Assembly: GCA_009809945.1 (NCBI GenBank)
Contig: WTPW01002462.1
Location: 19,545 to 83,544, forward strand
Reading direction: 5' to 3'
From: Gigaspora margarita
Lineage: Eukaryota > Glomeromycota > Glomeromycetes > Diversisporales > Gigasporaceae
Length of the DNA stretch: 64,000 nucleotides
In this document: positions 24,139 to 34,639 of the stretch, in pieces
Numbering within the stretch: position 1 is the stretch's first letter
Layout of the letters: every line of letters starts with the position of its first letter
Notes under the pieces: generated by a model
What the model was told of the DNA's origin: nothing
What the model saw: the letters and a program-made list of their open reading frames with translations, nothing else
Database searches by the model: none
Program-made: the position numbers and the translations under genes

Positions 24139-24393
24139 GGCGAGACCAACTGGATTCNGTGTTTTACATTACCCCCCCTCCTCAGAGTCNTCCCCTCTCC
24201 CTCATAGTAAAAAAAATTTAGATAAATATATATAGGGCTTCGGGATATTTCAGAAAATTTTTACAGTTACGGAACAATTCAGAAAAAAAATTTTTCGAAA
24301 AAAAATTTTTTTAAAAGTTTACTATGTGAACCACCCTCTCCCCCCTCCTTTGGAGGGGGGTAATGTAAAACACTGAATCCAGTTGGTCTCGCC
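24139..24393. mobile_element. PIF/Harbinger-type MITE (255 bp)
   Basis: Inverted ends GGCGAGACCAACTGGATTC (about 45 bases of near-perfect inverted repeat, through tacattacccccc) with 3-bp duplications TTA at 24136-24138 and 24394-24396. GGC.. ends and TTA duplications are characteristic of PIF/Harbinger. It lies inside the 23608-25302 element, which lies inside the 5' LTR. Confidence 0.8.
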
Positions 24394-24399
24394 TTAGCA

Positions 24400-24755
24400 G
24401 TGCAAGAATCTCATGTTTCTTATTAGGTTCCGTGGCTGTGATAATAGTGCAATGACNTCATGTTNGGATTAGAATTTATGGTTATAGTAGTAGGACAAGG
24501 GCCCCATGTTGTGATTTGCTCTGTGGTTGCATAGCAGTGCAAAGACCTCATGTTTTTTATTAGGCTCTATGGCTGTGATAGAAGTACAAGGACCTCATAT
24601 GGTAATTAGGCAAGGACTCATGTTTTGGGTAGGCTCCACGGCTGTGATAGCAGTGCAAGGACCTCATGTTAGAATCAGGCTCCACGCCTACAGTAGTAGT
24701 GCAAGGACCTCATATTTGGATTAGGCTCTGCGGCTGCAATAGCAGTGCAAGGACC
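24400..24755 (+). repeat. Minisatellite, ~55-60-bp units
   Basis: About six irregular units built on gtgcaaggacctcatgtt, tggattaggctccacggc, tgtgatagcagtgcaagg. A 65-codon open frame over part of it is repeat-encoded. It occupies the centre of the hAT-like element. 24756-25095 is AT-rich filler with a run of aaaataaaat. Confidence 0.75.
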
Positions 24756-26063
24756 TATAGGTAAGTAATGGCATTCATGCTATACATAATGCAATTAATT
24801 TAACTGATTCTCTTTGCGGCTATGAGATCTTTTCTTGGCATTCTTAGGATAGAATAGTTTGTTTCTTAGTGTAATTTGCATAAAAGCATATGGTTAATTT
24901 GGTTGAAAATATTTAGGATCTAGTTATCCTACTATGTATTATAGAGCTAATAAAATGGTAGCAAACGGAATCCCCACATGTTTTTCTTCATACTGTAAAT
25001 AAAGTCATATGATTGAGCAATAATAATAAAATAAAATAAAATAAAATAAAAAAAAAAAACCATCGATTTTCAATTTTCTNGATNGGCTTATTACNGTATT
25101 GCTCAACCAGTTTCGGACTTTCGGACNGGACTCAAACTTTCGGACCGGACTCAAACNGGACCNGAACCAAGCCAAAAGTTTGATATTCGAACCCGGACCG
25201 AACCGAGTTTTAAAATAGTTCGAGTCCGAGTCCGGTTCGAATTTCGAACCGGACTCGGACTTGCCTAAAGTCCGGCCTCAGTTCGGGTCCGTCGGAGCCC
25301 TACTTCAAGCTCATCTCAAATATAAGGTAACTCTTTGAAGTTCTAACTTTGAAATCTTGTATAGTAGAAGTTCTAGTCGTATAATTGTTGGTAGTGAAAG
25401 TTGATTCAAAATAGTGTCATTATAGTAGAAGACCCATATTCGTCGTAGAGAAGAGAAACTAAGAGTATCAATTATAAATTAGTACCCCTTTTATATAAAC
25501 TCTTCTTGATTTAAATACTGATTATCTTATTTATTAGACAATATACGAACCTTGTGACTACCTATTTTGGAGTAACAATTGAATACCGTGACTTATATTG
25601 GATTAATTTATTGTTGATCCTTGTGATACAGTACTATTTAACCCTGTGAATTTACCTCCTTAATGTTTCTAGCCACAATCAAAATTTTAGATTAGAAATC
25701 TGATCGACATAGCCATAGAAACTACTTGTGATCAACTAGATAATTAATTATATGATATTGTAAAGTTCATAATTAGTATCAAAGAATCCAAGCTATACAC
25801 ACAATAGAGAATTAGTAGATTAGTACTATATCAACATTAAACCAAAAGGACATTACAACCTAAAGCATATACTTATCTAAGAGCTATATTGGCACTTCGA
25901 AACTCCAAACCTTAATATTGGACCAATTCAACTACATGCCTCTTTCTTTGTCTGCCACTGCAGAGTTGAATTTTGGGAATTCATGTATTTTAGTATTGTT
26001 TAGCATTCATATTTGATAGTTTTGGATATTGAGAGTATTGGATAAATTTTCCCTCTTACAATT

Positions 26064-26081
26064 TGGTGGTGACTGTGAGAT
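26064..26081 (+). other. Putative primer-binding site
   Basis: TGGTGGTGACTGTGAGAT starts three bases after the 5' LTR. TGG complements the CCA of a tRNA 3' end, as expected for minus-strand priming. I cannot assign the tRNA. Confidence 0.55.
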
Positions 26082-26607
26082 CAAACTAATTTAGTCAAAT
26101 CTTACCTAAAAAAAAAAGAACAAACAAAGCATACTTGTGGTTAAAAATTATATAACTGATCTTGACAATAGAGAAAATAAGAGGCCCATATTGATATTGG
26201 AAAACCCATCAGTTCTCAAACAGAAAACAACAGAGAAAGCCTTACAACACTTTGATTTTAATGGTACTATATCTAGTAGTACCACCTGGTCTGTAAACCT
26301 CTAGAAAGCATTAAGGACATTCTAAAAAAATTGCTAAAGCTTTTCAAAATGCTTCTATAGAGGTTGCTCAGGGGAAAATATTAGAAATCAACATTGGGGT
26401 TATGAGACCAACTGGGTCCAGATAAAAATTTTTCAAGGTACTGAAGATGAGGATCTGGTAGAGTAGATAGAAGCTTTTAAAGGGCAGCAAATGCAAACAA
26501 CTGACCAGAAAGAAAAAATTACAATTGTGTTAGAACACCTTTCAGGAATTGCGCTAACTGGTTTAATGATAATAAGCATGCTATCCAACATTGGGATAAT
26601 GATGACT

Positions 26608-26905
26608 AGTGTATAAAATTTATGTGCACATGTTTTTAAAAAGTTTCACATATTTTTGGCTGGGAATGTGCATATAATTCACATGTTTTGGAGCTAAATA
26701 GTGCACCAAAATTATTAGTAAAATACAGAAGTTGTGCACATAGAGCACACTGTGCATATAACTTATTGTATATATATTTAAATTTCTCTATATAAATTTA
26801 ATATAGCAAAGTTATATAGTGCACAAATTTTTAAATTTATTCATATAAATTATGTGTACAATGTGCACAAAATTTACATACTTTTGCGATCAGATTTTAT
26901 ACACT
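26608..26905. mobile_element. MITE with AGTGTATAAAAT ends
   Basis: Ends AGTGTATAAAATTTATG and the inverse of agattttatacact. Both arms hold tgtgcac words in facing orientation (tttatgtgcacatg; tgtgtacaatgtgcaca). The flanks share gatga (gatgact / gatgataa) but not a clean 8-mer. hAT-like by end form; moderately sure. Confidence 0.55.
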
Positions 26906-26962
26906 GATGATAACCAATACAAAGCTAGTTTTGTCACCAAGTTCATAAAATACTTTGCAACA

Positions 26963-27257
26963 GAACGCAGACATCTAGTATTGAGGTCATACTTGAAATT
27001 TTTCAGCAAAAATATCTAAAATTTGAGAAGCAAAAAAAACAGGTTTTGGCAATTATCTTGGCATCTAGTGGTCCAATTGGAATGAACTTTTTTTAAAATA
27101 AAGCTCTCAGTAAGTTGCATCTAACAAAAAAAAGTTTATTCAATTCTGATCACTGGATTAGAAGTTTTTAAAGTAAATAGATTTTGTCATTTTTAGCAAA
27201 TTAGGTCAAAATTGGCCAAAATCCAGTTATGACCTATATAAGAGATATCTGGGGTCC
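26963..27257. mobile_element. Mutator-type MITE, family 1, copy 1
   Basis: The right end GGATATCT-type (gatatctggggtcc) is intact; the left end is worn (gaacgcagacatctag for ggaccccagacatctag). Flanks CTTTGCAACA / TTTTGCAACC look like a worn 9-10-bp duplication. Removing it restores a gag reading (KYFAT-PERN). Reverse orientation relative to copies at 31481 and 34339. Confidence 0.75.
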
Positions 27258-27383
27258 TTTTGCAACCCCAGAGAGAAATCACAAGTAGCAATGGATTTCC
27301 ATTTATTAATGCAACAGGAAAAGGAAAAGGTTGATAAATATGCTTATAAATTTAAGTCGTATTAAGAAAAGTAGATCTATATT

Positions 27384-29185
27384 ACCAAAATTTGCACGGG
27401 GATTACTATCGATTTTTATCATTATTGGATAGTAATCGATTTAAATCCCCCATGACGAGGACTAACGATTAAAATAGTAATCGATAATAATCGGTAATAA
27501 TCGATAGATATCAGATTAAAAATCATGAATAACAATACTATTATACTGTATACTTATTTTTAAACATTTTACAGATTTTTGCATATTTTCGCATGTTTTC
27601 ACAAGGTTTCGCAATTTAATATAAAATTTTATATTTTTTTATTTATTTTTATTTATTATTATTATACATTATATTTTAATTAAATATATATTTTTAATCA
27701 ATATTATATATTTTATTATATATTATTATATATTTTTTATGAAAAAATAAAAAAAATAACAAAAAAAAATAAAAACAAAAAAAAATAATGAAACCTTTTT
27801 GCACTTCGTTGCATAATGCAAGCTCTATATACTTATTTTTTTCACCTTGCAGTTATCTATTATTTCTTTTTTCTTTGTTTTAACTATAATATTCGCTTAT
27901 ATTCGCTTATATTCACTTATATTCGCTACTTCCTAAAATAAAAAAAATGACAAAAAAAAAATAAACCAAAAAAAATGAAAATGAAAAAAATAGTAATATT
28001 TTAAACTACTTTCATATTTCGTCACATAATACTAGCTCTATACACTTATTTTTCTTACCCTGTAGTTAGCTATTATTTTTCTTTTTCTTTGTTTAACTAT
28101 CATATTCATTTATATTTACTAATATTCACTCATATTCGCAACTTCCTAATAAGTATAAAAAAAAACAAACAAAAACAAAAAAAAAATAAATGATTATATT
28201 TGCTTATATTTACTCATATTCGACTATATTCACTCAAATTCGTAATCTCTATTTCTCTGAAGTAAGAGTTTGTGATCTTGCAATTCAGAAATCAGTGAAG
28301 GTTTTCACAAAGTGCTGAAATAAAATAAATTAATAAAAATAAAAAAAAAACAAAAAACATGAAATGAAAAATAAATAAAACGAAACCTTGCAAAAACTTG
28401 CAAAAACTTGCGTTCTTGAACTTTTGAAATTGCTAAAGAAAGTTGTTGTGTGTTCTTGCAAAGTATCGAAAGTTTGAGTTGGCTTGCGATAAGTACCGAA
28501 AAGTTATTGGATTTCTTGCAATGTGCTAGTGGTAAAGTGTAAAAATAAAATAAAAAAAATTAAAAATATAAAAAAATATAAATAAAAAAAACAAAACAAA
28601 ACTAAAAAAAATGAAAATAAAACCAAAAAAAAAACAAAAGGAGAACGAAAAAACAATATAAAATTGATAGAAGATCTAAATTATAAACAAAAGATCTAAT
28701 CTGATCTTGTAGTACAATCATCAAAAATCATCAAAACATTTCAAAAATATTAGTCAAACGCATTTTTGATATGATCCAGGTTACAGATCGTCCTAAAATA
28801 TTTTGAAAGTATTCGAAATATTAAAAATAAAAAAGAAAGAGAAAAAAAAAGAGAAGAAAAAAAAAAGGGAGAAAGGAGTAAAAGAAAAAGAGGAGTAAAA
28901 GGGAGAGGGGGTAAAAATTATTCAAAACGGCCTTTTTTTTTATATATCCAAATTAAAGTATAATGCTAATTATCGATTAATAACGTAATGATCGATATGT
29001 AGCAATTTTGATTAGTTCGATGATAATCGATAATTTGATTTACATCGATTACTTACCTATTTTTCATTATTAATTGATTTTTGATATATATCGATTTATA
29101 ACAAGTTAATCAATATATAACGTTTAATTTTAATCGATATAAATCGATTATGTGTTATAAATTGATATAAATCTACTTAATATAT
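27384..29185. mobile_element. Composite element with ATCGAT arrays (~1.8 kb)
   Basis: Both ends are dense in atcgat/tatcgat words: 27400-27535 (gatagtaatcgataataatc) and 28965-29170 (taatcgataaaa-type, tatcgattta). The middle alternates A-rich spacers, an attcgcttat minisatellite (27890-27930, 28110-28240) and a polypurine block (28825-28920). The same architecture and internal words recur at 57265-59085. It interrupts the Ty3 gag. No coding capacity recognised; precise ends and duplication not resolved. Confidence 0.6.
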
Positions 29186-29649
29186 TTCGTGATGTAGTGA
29201 ACCAACTACATCTATTTATGTTATTAGAATATTTACTGGAGGACTAAAAGGCATATTGCTACCTTTATATTCATTCTGATCTGGTACCTTGGATAACGCA
29301 ATCACAGGTGCGAGAAGGATCGAAGCTAGTGAGTACTATAAAGAAAGAAGACAGAAAGAAGAGCTGACTCAAAAATTAATTGACCATTTAATAAAAAAAT
29401 ACAACAAATAGCCACAAATTATAAGAAATTGACTACTAACTTGGCAACTAGAGCAGATGTTATCTTTAATCCCACTCATGTACTACAAGTCACTTCTGAC
29501 AGAATCCAAATAATAGGCAATCTGCAGGTAGTAGCATTATATACTTCAATTGTGGTAATAAAGGCCATATAACTAGACAATGCCTTTCTGAGAAAAATTT
29601 AAATTGGGGAACTTGACCCAATCTAATAGAGTATTACAATGAAATCGAG

Positions 29650-30540
29650 ATATAACCTTTGTGATATTTATAATGAAAAAGAAATGTACACAATGAAATA
29701 ATGTGAAAGACCAGAAAGTAAGACTAAATAGAATGAAAAACTAAGAAAAAGGGTCACACCAGAGCACCCTCAGTGGACCCAACTTATACCTATAGAAGAA
29801 GTAGCTCAGGAGGTAACCCTGACCTGAGTAAAGAGCAAGTTATTTGTCCTAGATTAAGAAGAGGTCCTTTTGTTATTAATTTAGCACCTCAATACAATAT
29901 AGCTAAAGACCTACTACATCAAAAAGCCAATGCTGCTTATGCACAAATGCTACAAATTCCCAGACAAAGGCAAAACTTAGCCCAAGTGTTAAGGTATCCT
30001 ATTATTATTCTAGTAGCAAAATCTAATCAAGCAGAAGACAAGATGAAGTCATATTCTATAGCTACCAAATGCTATATGTAAATTCGAACTAATCCAATAC
30101 TGGCTATATTAGATTTGGAGGCTGCTATTAGTATTATATCAAAAAAATTGGTTAGCAAGCTCAGCCTTACTATAGCTATACCTTCAAACACAGTAGTAAT
30201 TACTGCTAATGGTACTAAAAAAAGAGCATTAGGAAGAATTTCTGAATTAAAATTAATAATCAGAAGCATTATAGTTTTCACTAGTTTTTAAGTTATTAAA
30301 AATAATAAGAAAATATTATTACTAGAGATAGATTGGTTTCAAAAGGTGTGAGCCCATCTTTATTTTGATAAAAAGAAGCTCCTTATCCAATACTTGGGTA
30401 AAAGTATCAAAGTCTCCATATACCAAGCCAGAAATGGCCAAATAGAACCACCAGTAAAATTTGATACGGAAGATAATGTTTCAACAATTATGAAGAAGAA
30501 GAAATTGAAGAGGTAGAGAGTTATTGCCCAGTTATGGCCA
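29650..30540 (+). pseudogene. Ty3 protease region relic
   Basis: An uninterrupted stretch (29773-30081) is polar and unassigned. After it, one frame gives NPILAILDLEAAISIISKKL (30094-30153), the expected position of the retroviral-type aspartic protease. The active-site triad, normally D-S/T-G, reads D-L-E (30112-30120), so it would be inactive. Downstream residues (ITANGTKKRALGRI) match the flap and following strand of this protease fold loosely. Confidence 0.6.
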
Positions 30541-30581
30541 CGAATGAAAAAGCAACTAAGTTGTATACTAACCCATAGAAG

Positions 30582-30764
30582 TAGTGATACAAATTGCCAA
30601 AAATTTTGCAATCGATTAGTTGTCAACTTTTCGATTAATCGATTTTTATTCGATTTTTGTTCGATTTTTATTCGATTTTAATATAAGTTGCCAAAAATTT
30701 TTCAATCGATTAGTTGTCAACTTTTCGATTAGTTGCAACTTTTCGATTTTGATTTGTATTACTA
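30582..30764. mobile_element. hAT-like MITE with cgattagttg array (183 bp)
   Basis: Ends TAGTGATACAAATTG and the inverse of gatttgtattacta, with identical 8-bp duplications CATAGAAG (30574-30581; 30765-30772). The body is a run of caatcgattagttgtcaact and ttcgattttt words. Same family as 39420-39909. Confidence 0.9.
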
Positions 30765-30772
30765 CATAGAAG

Positions 30773-31786
30773 AATATATATAGCCTAGCTATATACTTAA
30801 CAAATATTAAAGAAATTTCAACTATCAAAGATAATACTAAACCTGAGGCTAATATAGAAGAATTAATAGAGAAATTAGTAACCAATGAGTCATTAACTCT
30901 AGAGCAGAAAGTGGAGTCCACCACTCTATTAACAGAATACAACACCCTCTTTGCAACTAGGCTGGATCAAATAGGTCAATTAGTAGTGATGGAGTATCTA
31001 GGGGTGCAACACAAATATCACAATATACATACTGAATTTTTCTGAGTGAACAAGAATTTCTAGACAAAGAAATTGAAAAAATGTTAAAAAATAAATTAAT
31101 ATATGAGCTTAAAAGTTCATGGACCTCTCCAGTAGTCATTGTTCCTACAAAAAATAGTAAGTTTCATCTGTATATAGACTACAAAAAGTTGAACCTGGCT
31201 ACCAAAAAGATGCTTGCCGCTGCCATGTATTGATGAGCTATTGGAAACCTTTAGGAAAGCCAAGTGGTTTAGTAATCTAAATATGGCTAGTGGGTACTAG
31301 CAAATAAGAATAAAAGAAGCAGACTGTGAAAAATCTGCATTTATAACAAGGAAGAGTACTTTCACTTTCAATATGATGCCCTTTGGGCTCTGTAATGCTC
31401 TAGCACATTTCAAAGAGCAATAAAGTACCTGTTATACAAATTTATTGATAAATTCATAGCAGACTACTTGGACGATATTAGGACCCCAGATATCTCACAT
31501 ATAGGTTATAACTGGATTTTGGCCAATTTTGACCTAATTTGCTAAAAATGATAAAATCTATTTACTTTAATAATTTTTAATTCAGTAATCAGAATTGAAT
31601 AAACTTTTTTTTATTAGATGCACCTTACTGAGAGCTTCATTTTTTTAAAAAAATTCATTCAAATTGGACCACTAGTGCCAAGATAATTGCTAAAACTGTT
31701 TTTTGCTTCTCAAATTTTAGATGTTTTGGCTAAAAAATTTCAAGTATGACCTCTATACTAGATGTCTGGGGTCCTATGATATTATT
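30773..31786 (+). pseudogene. Ty3 reverse transcriptase relic, first part
   Basis: Copies element RNA into DNA. Recognisable pieces: EQEFLDKEIEKMLKNKLIY (31046-31102), SSWTSPVVIVPTK, KFHLYIDYKKLNL (31162-31200), FSNLNMASGY (31270, with a stop at the aromatic), FNMMPFGLCNA (31366-31398), then DYLDDI (31462-31479), where a MITE interrupts. After the MITE the frame resumes (ILLFTSRLTKELLDH, 31779 on). Several stops and one or more frame changes; not functional. Confidence 0.8.
31481..31774. mobile_element. Mutator-type MITE, family 1, copy 2, in the RT YLDD box
   Basis: Ends GGACCCCAGATATCT and the inverse of agatgtctggggtcc. Flanks GACGATATTA (31471-31480) and TATGATATTA (31775-31784) match at 8 of 10, fitting a 9-10-bp Mutator-type duplication. 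Insertion falls immediately after the two catalytic Asp codons of the RT. Confidence 0.85.
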
Positions 31787-32700
31787 ATTTACTTCCAGAC
31801 TTACCAAGAGCTCCTTGATCATATAAAGTTCATGTTCACTAAAATCAAGATTGAGAGTTCTAGTAAAACCCAGAGAAATGCAATTTGTTTAAAATGACTA
31901 TTCAATTTCTGGAACATATCGTGAAGCAAAATGGCATTAGCCTGGATCCTGAGAAAATAGTTAAGATTCAGAGGATTCCTGCTTCTACTAATTTAAAGCA
32001 ACTCAGAGGTTTGTTGGCGTTACTTCATATTATCAACATTTTATTCCAGGATTTTTCACTATAGCCAAACTCCTACATAATTAACTAAAAAAAGAAGTAA
32101 AATATAAGTAGGTAAAAAACAAGAAGAGATGTTTGAAAAATTAAAGTTCATCTTACCATGGCCTAGTTTTGAGATATCCAGATTTTACCAAGCCCTTTTA
32201 CTTCTATACTAATGCATCCAGAGTGGGACTTGGTGCAGTACTGGCCCAAAAAGATGAGTATAAGTGAAAATATACTATAATATATGCTAGCAAGAGCCTG
32301 ATGAGAACTGAGCAAAATTATGCAGCAACAAAGCTAGAATGTTATGCTGTAGTTTGGGTGGTAAAACATTTCTATTATACCTAGGATATAAATATTTTAC
32401 AATTGTTACAGATCATGCTGCATTAAAGTGGTTACAAAATATTGCATTGAAGGGAAGAAGGGCATTATAGATATTACATCTACAATCTTATAATTATACT
32501 ATAGTATATAGCTCAGGGAGAAAGTATAACAATGCTAATTCATTATCTTGTATGATCAAAGAACTACCAACTAAATCAAAAAATACAATTCAGAACCCTT
32601 AGGTGTAAGCATGGTAGAGAAAGTAGAAGTATTCCAAGCCTTGGCCCAAGAAGATTTTTCTAAAGACTCAGATGAAGAATAGCTAAGGGAAGTGCAGTAA
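31787..32700 (+). pseudogene. Ty3 RT C-terminal part and RNase H relic
   Basis: RNase H removes element RNA from hybrids. The RT thumb region continues to about 32100. RNase H follows: the block FYFYTNASRVGLGAVLAQ (32198-32250), then EQNYAATKLECYAVVW, TIVTDHAALKWLQN and SYNYTIVYSSGRKYNNANSL. The first catalytic residue, usually Asp in T-D-A-S, is Asn (codon 32211-32213). The Glu and second Asp are present. A few stops and frame changes. Confidence 0.8.
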
Positions 32701-32809
32701 ATCACATAATTTTTTAGGGAGAGAGGGGGTCCCTATTTATCACGTCCTATATATATATAGAGTAAAATAGCCAATAATATTGAAGTATTTATTATAATAA
32801 AAATTTGCA

Positions 32810-33147
32810 GAAAGTTGCTACATAGTAAAGTCAAAATTTTACTATATCAATCAATAATTATCGATTAAATAAACTTGTTGGAATATCAAAATACATACAC
32901 CCTGAAATTTTTATCAAAATTAAAGAAGTTTTTATTATTTAACTTTTAATTTTACGTTTGTTGAATATATTTTTTTAAAAAATTTTAAAATTTTTGTTGA
33001 ACAAAAAAATCAAAAAGTTCAAAAAGTCAAATAATAAAAAGTTCTCCAATACAGATAAAAATTTTAGAATAAGTGTATTTTGATCTTCTGAACAAGTTTA
33101 CTTAAGCAACTTTAATCGATTCACATAGTAAAATTTCACTTTACTAT
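32810..33147. mobile_element. Foldback MITE, intact copy
   Basis: Arms gctacatagtaaagtcaaaa and its inverse tttcactttactatatagcg, facing through aagttttaattttacg-type words, centre near 32985. It lies in the linker between RNase H and integrase. The same family is split by LINE-1 at 8848-15418. 32700-32809 contains a short patch (agagagggggtccct) that I cannot assign. Confidence 0.7.
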
Positions 33148-33177
33148 ATAGCGACTGTTATTGTACATGGGGTCAAA

Positions 33178-33585
33178 AACATTTTTAAGGGTAGGGTGTA
33201 CATAGATCATTTTTCATATGATCTATGTGGTATATTAAATTTTTATATAGTAAATAAAAAAATACTTCCAATAAAACTTTTTAACATCTTAACCAATTTG
33301 TATTAAATTTATGTAATATATAGTTTAATATAGTTTGTTTATAATAGTGAAGTTGCGCAATATGTATTGCTTTAAAAAAAATTAACTTCACATATAACTA
33401 AAATCTCCAAGGCTGCTATATGTTTTTCCTGCATAGCACAAAGAATTGCTAATCCTGATTGGTCGAATCATGTAATGTTTTCATGATTTCATATGTTTTG
33501 GTTACACCAAGTTGATCTACACTCTATTTTATATGAATTTGGAAATATTGTCACCCTACTCTTAAATTTTTTTAATATTAAAAAG
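33178..33585. repeat. Inverted-end MITE (aagggtaggg ends)
   Basis: Left end ttaagggtagggtgtacatag; right end ..gtcaccctactcttaaattt is its inverse. The left 40 bases match an arm of the 333-1108 element. Also contains ctgattggtcgaatcatgta, as in the TTAGGG-core MITEs. Lies in the Ty3 linker. Confidence 0.5.
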
Positions 33586-33636
33586 ATAAAATTTGATTGG
33601 TCAATAGTCTATCACAGGGGGGAGAGGAGTCAGACC

Positions 33637-33834
33637 CAGTGTTGTACATGGAACAGTTGGGACATGAGCTGGAACATTTTGGAACATTTTGGGACAATTT
33701 TTTAAATTGAAATTACTTAAAATTTTATTAAGTTATTAAGACTTGGGACATAGTTGGGACACTTGGGACGCTGGGACGTTAGGACATTGGGACATGCCAA
33801 AAAAAGGCTGGGACAGCGAAGATGTACAACACTG
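33637..33834. mobile_element. hAT-type MITE with gggacattggg array (198 bp)
   Basis: Perfect 13-base ends CAGTGTTGTACAT / ATGTACAACACTG, flanked by GTCAGACC and GTCAGACT (7 of 8). CAGTGTTG termini with 8-bp duplications are classical hAT. The body is an array of gggacattgggac, tggaacattttgg words. Confidence 0.9.
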
Positions 33835-33889
33835 GTCAGACTTATGTAAACCCTAATTATATGATTTACTGCACTTTCCTAATTGGATG

Positions 33890-34330
33890 ATGAATAAAGT
33901 ACTTGGCGAATTGGTAAAATGGATTATTTTGTATGAGAAGCAAAGAAGACTTAATGAAGCACTAATATAGAAACTCACATTTGAATTGTTACTTGGATCC
34001 ATAAAAGTGGGACTGGAATTGATAATGAATTAGGAATTGTTCAGATAAATGAATTTCAACATATGGATTTGGATGAAATATACTTGATTGATGTACTGCA
34101 ATAGTGTAAATCTTTTGACAGGCTAGAGTTTGAAGAAAGTGAAAAAGAAGATTGAAATGGTAGCATGGATATCGACTCTAAGAAATGGCCCCAACCCATT
34201 AATGACTTTATTGATTAGAAGAAATATGATAATTAGTATAAAAAAAAAGACACTTTTTTTTTTGCAGTAGGTCAAACTGGAAACAAAGAAATAGAAAAGA
34301 AATCTCAGTCAAGTTAATTAATTGAAGTAG
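33890..34330 (+). pseudogene. Unassigned coding relic in RNase H-integrase linker
   Basis: The frame starting near 34015 reads GIDNELGIVQINEFQHMDLD, then EIYLIDVLQ, FDRLEFEESEKED, MDIDSKKWPQPINDFID (to about 34220) with occasional stops. The acidic, low-stop composition argues that it was coding. It may be the tether domain of the Ty3 polyprotein. No motif recognised. Confidence 0.4.
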
Positions 34331-34338
34331 CTTAACCA

Positions 34339-34631
34339 GGACCCCAGACATCTCTCATATAGATCATAACAGGATTTTGGCCAATTTTGATCTAATTTGC
34401 TAAAAATAACAAATTTATTTACTTTAATAACTTCTAATCCAGTAATCATAATTGAATAAACTTTTTTTTGTTAGATGCACCTCACTGAGAGCTTCATTTT
34501 AAAAAATGTTTATTCAAATTGGACCACTAGATGCCAAGATAATTGCCAAAAACTGTTTTTTGCTTCTCAAATTTTAGGTGTTTTTGCTGAAAAATTTCAA
34601 GTATGACATCTATACTAGATGTCTGGGGTCC
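34339..34631. mobile_element. Mutator-type MITE, family 1, copy 3
   Basis: Ends GGACCCCAGACATCT (34339) and agatgtctggggtcc inverse (34631). Flanks agcttaacca / tcttaaacct share cttaa.acc. Closely similar to 31481-31774 throughout, same orientation. Confidence 0.8.
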
Positions 34632-34639
34632 TCTTAAAC

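Larger units (their letters stand above)
23608..25302. mobile_element. hAT-like element with gggtccggttcg array (1695 bp)
   Basis: Ends TAGGGCTCGAAGTCCG and the inverse of TAGGGCTCCGACGG, with identical 8-bp duplications CTTCAAGC (23600-23607; 25303-25310). The 3' LTR at 36600 keeps the unfilled site (ggcttcaagcttacctc). Subterminal arrays of ggttcgggtccggac-type words occupy 23610-23820 and 25100-25300, much richer in G+C than anything nearby. The centre holds a Harbinger-type MITE and a minisatellite. Contains several N bases. No transposase. Confidence 0.9.
23320..26060 (+). repeat. 5' LTR, split by a hAT-like element
   Basis: Pairs with 36301-37648 almost throughout: tgtaacagttaaatttagc / tgtaatagttgaatttagcc at the start, ggataaattttccctcttaca / ggatagatttttcttctcata at the end. 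Includes two tandem copies of a 45-bp word (gaattaatagaatcaaaaga..) at about 23456-23550, then a TATA box (23590-23596). The stretch 23608-25302 is absent from the 3' LTR. About 20 bases present in the 3' LTR (ttgttcaaactttagtct) are missing here. Confidence 0.88.
26130..29625 (+). pseudogene. Ty3 gag relic with damaged zinc knuckle
   Basis: Gag forms the particle and binds RNA. Pieces are recognisable between insertions: KAFQNASIEVAQGKILEIN (26330-26390), the stretch IFQGTEDEDLVE (26430), VTKFIKYFAT joining across a MITE to PERNHK (26930 and 27268), QEKEKVDKYAYKFKSY (27312-27362), then NAITGARRIEASEYYKERRQ (29297-29355). The knuckle reads YFNCGNKGHITRQC (29542-29583): Tyr stands where the first Cys of CX2CX4HX4C is expected (TAC for TGC). 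Stops and frame changes occur throughout. Two MITEs and a 1.8-kb composite element interrupt it. Confidence 0.7.
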
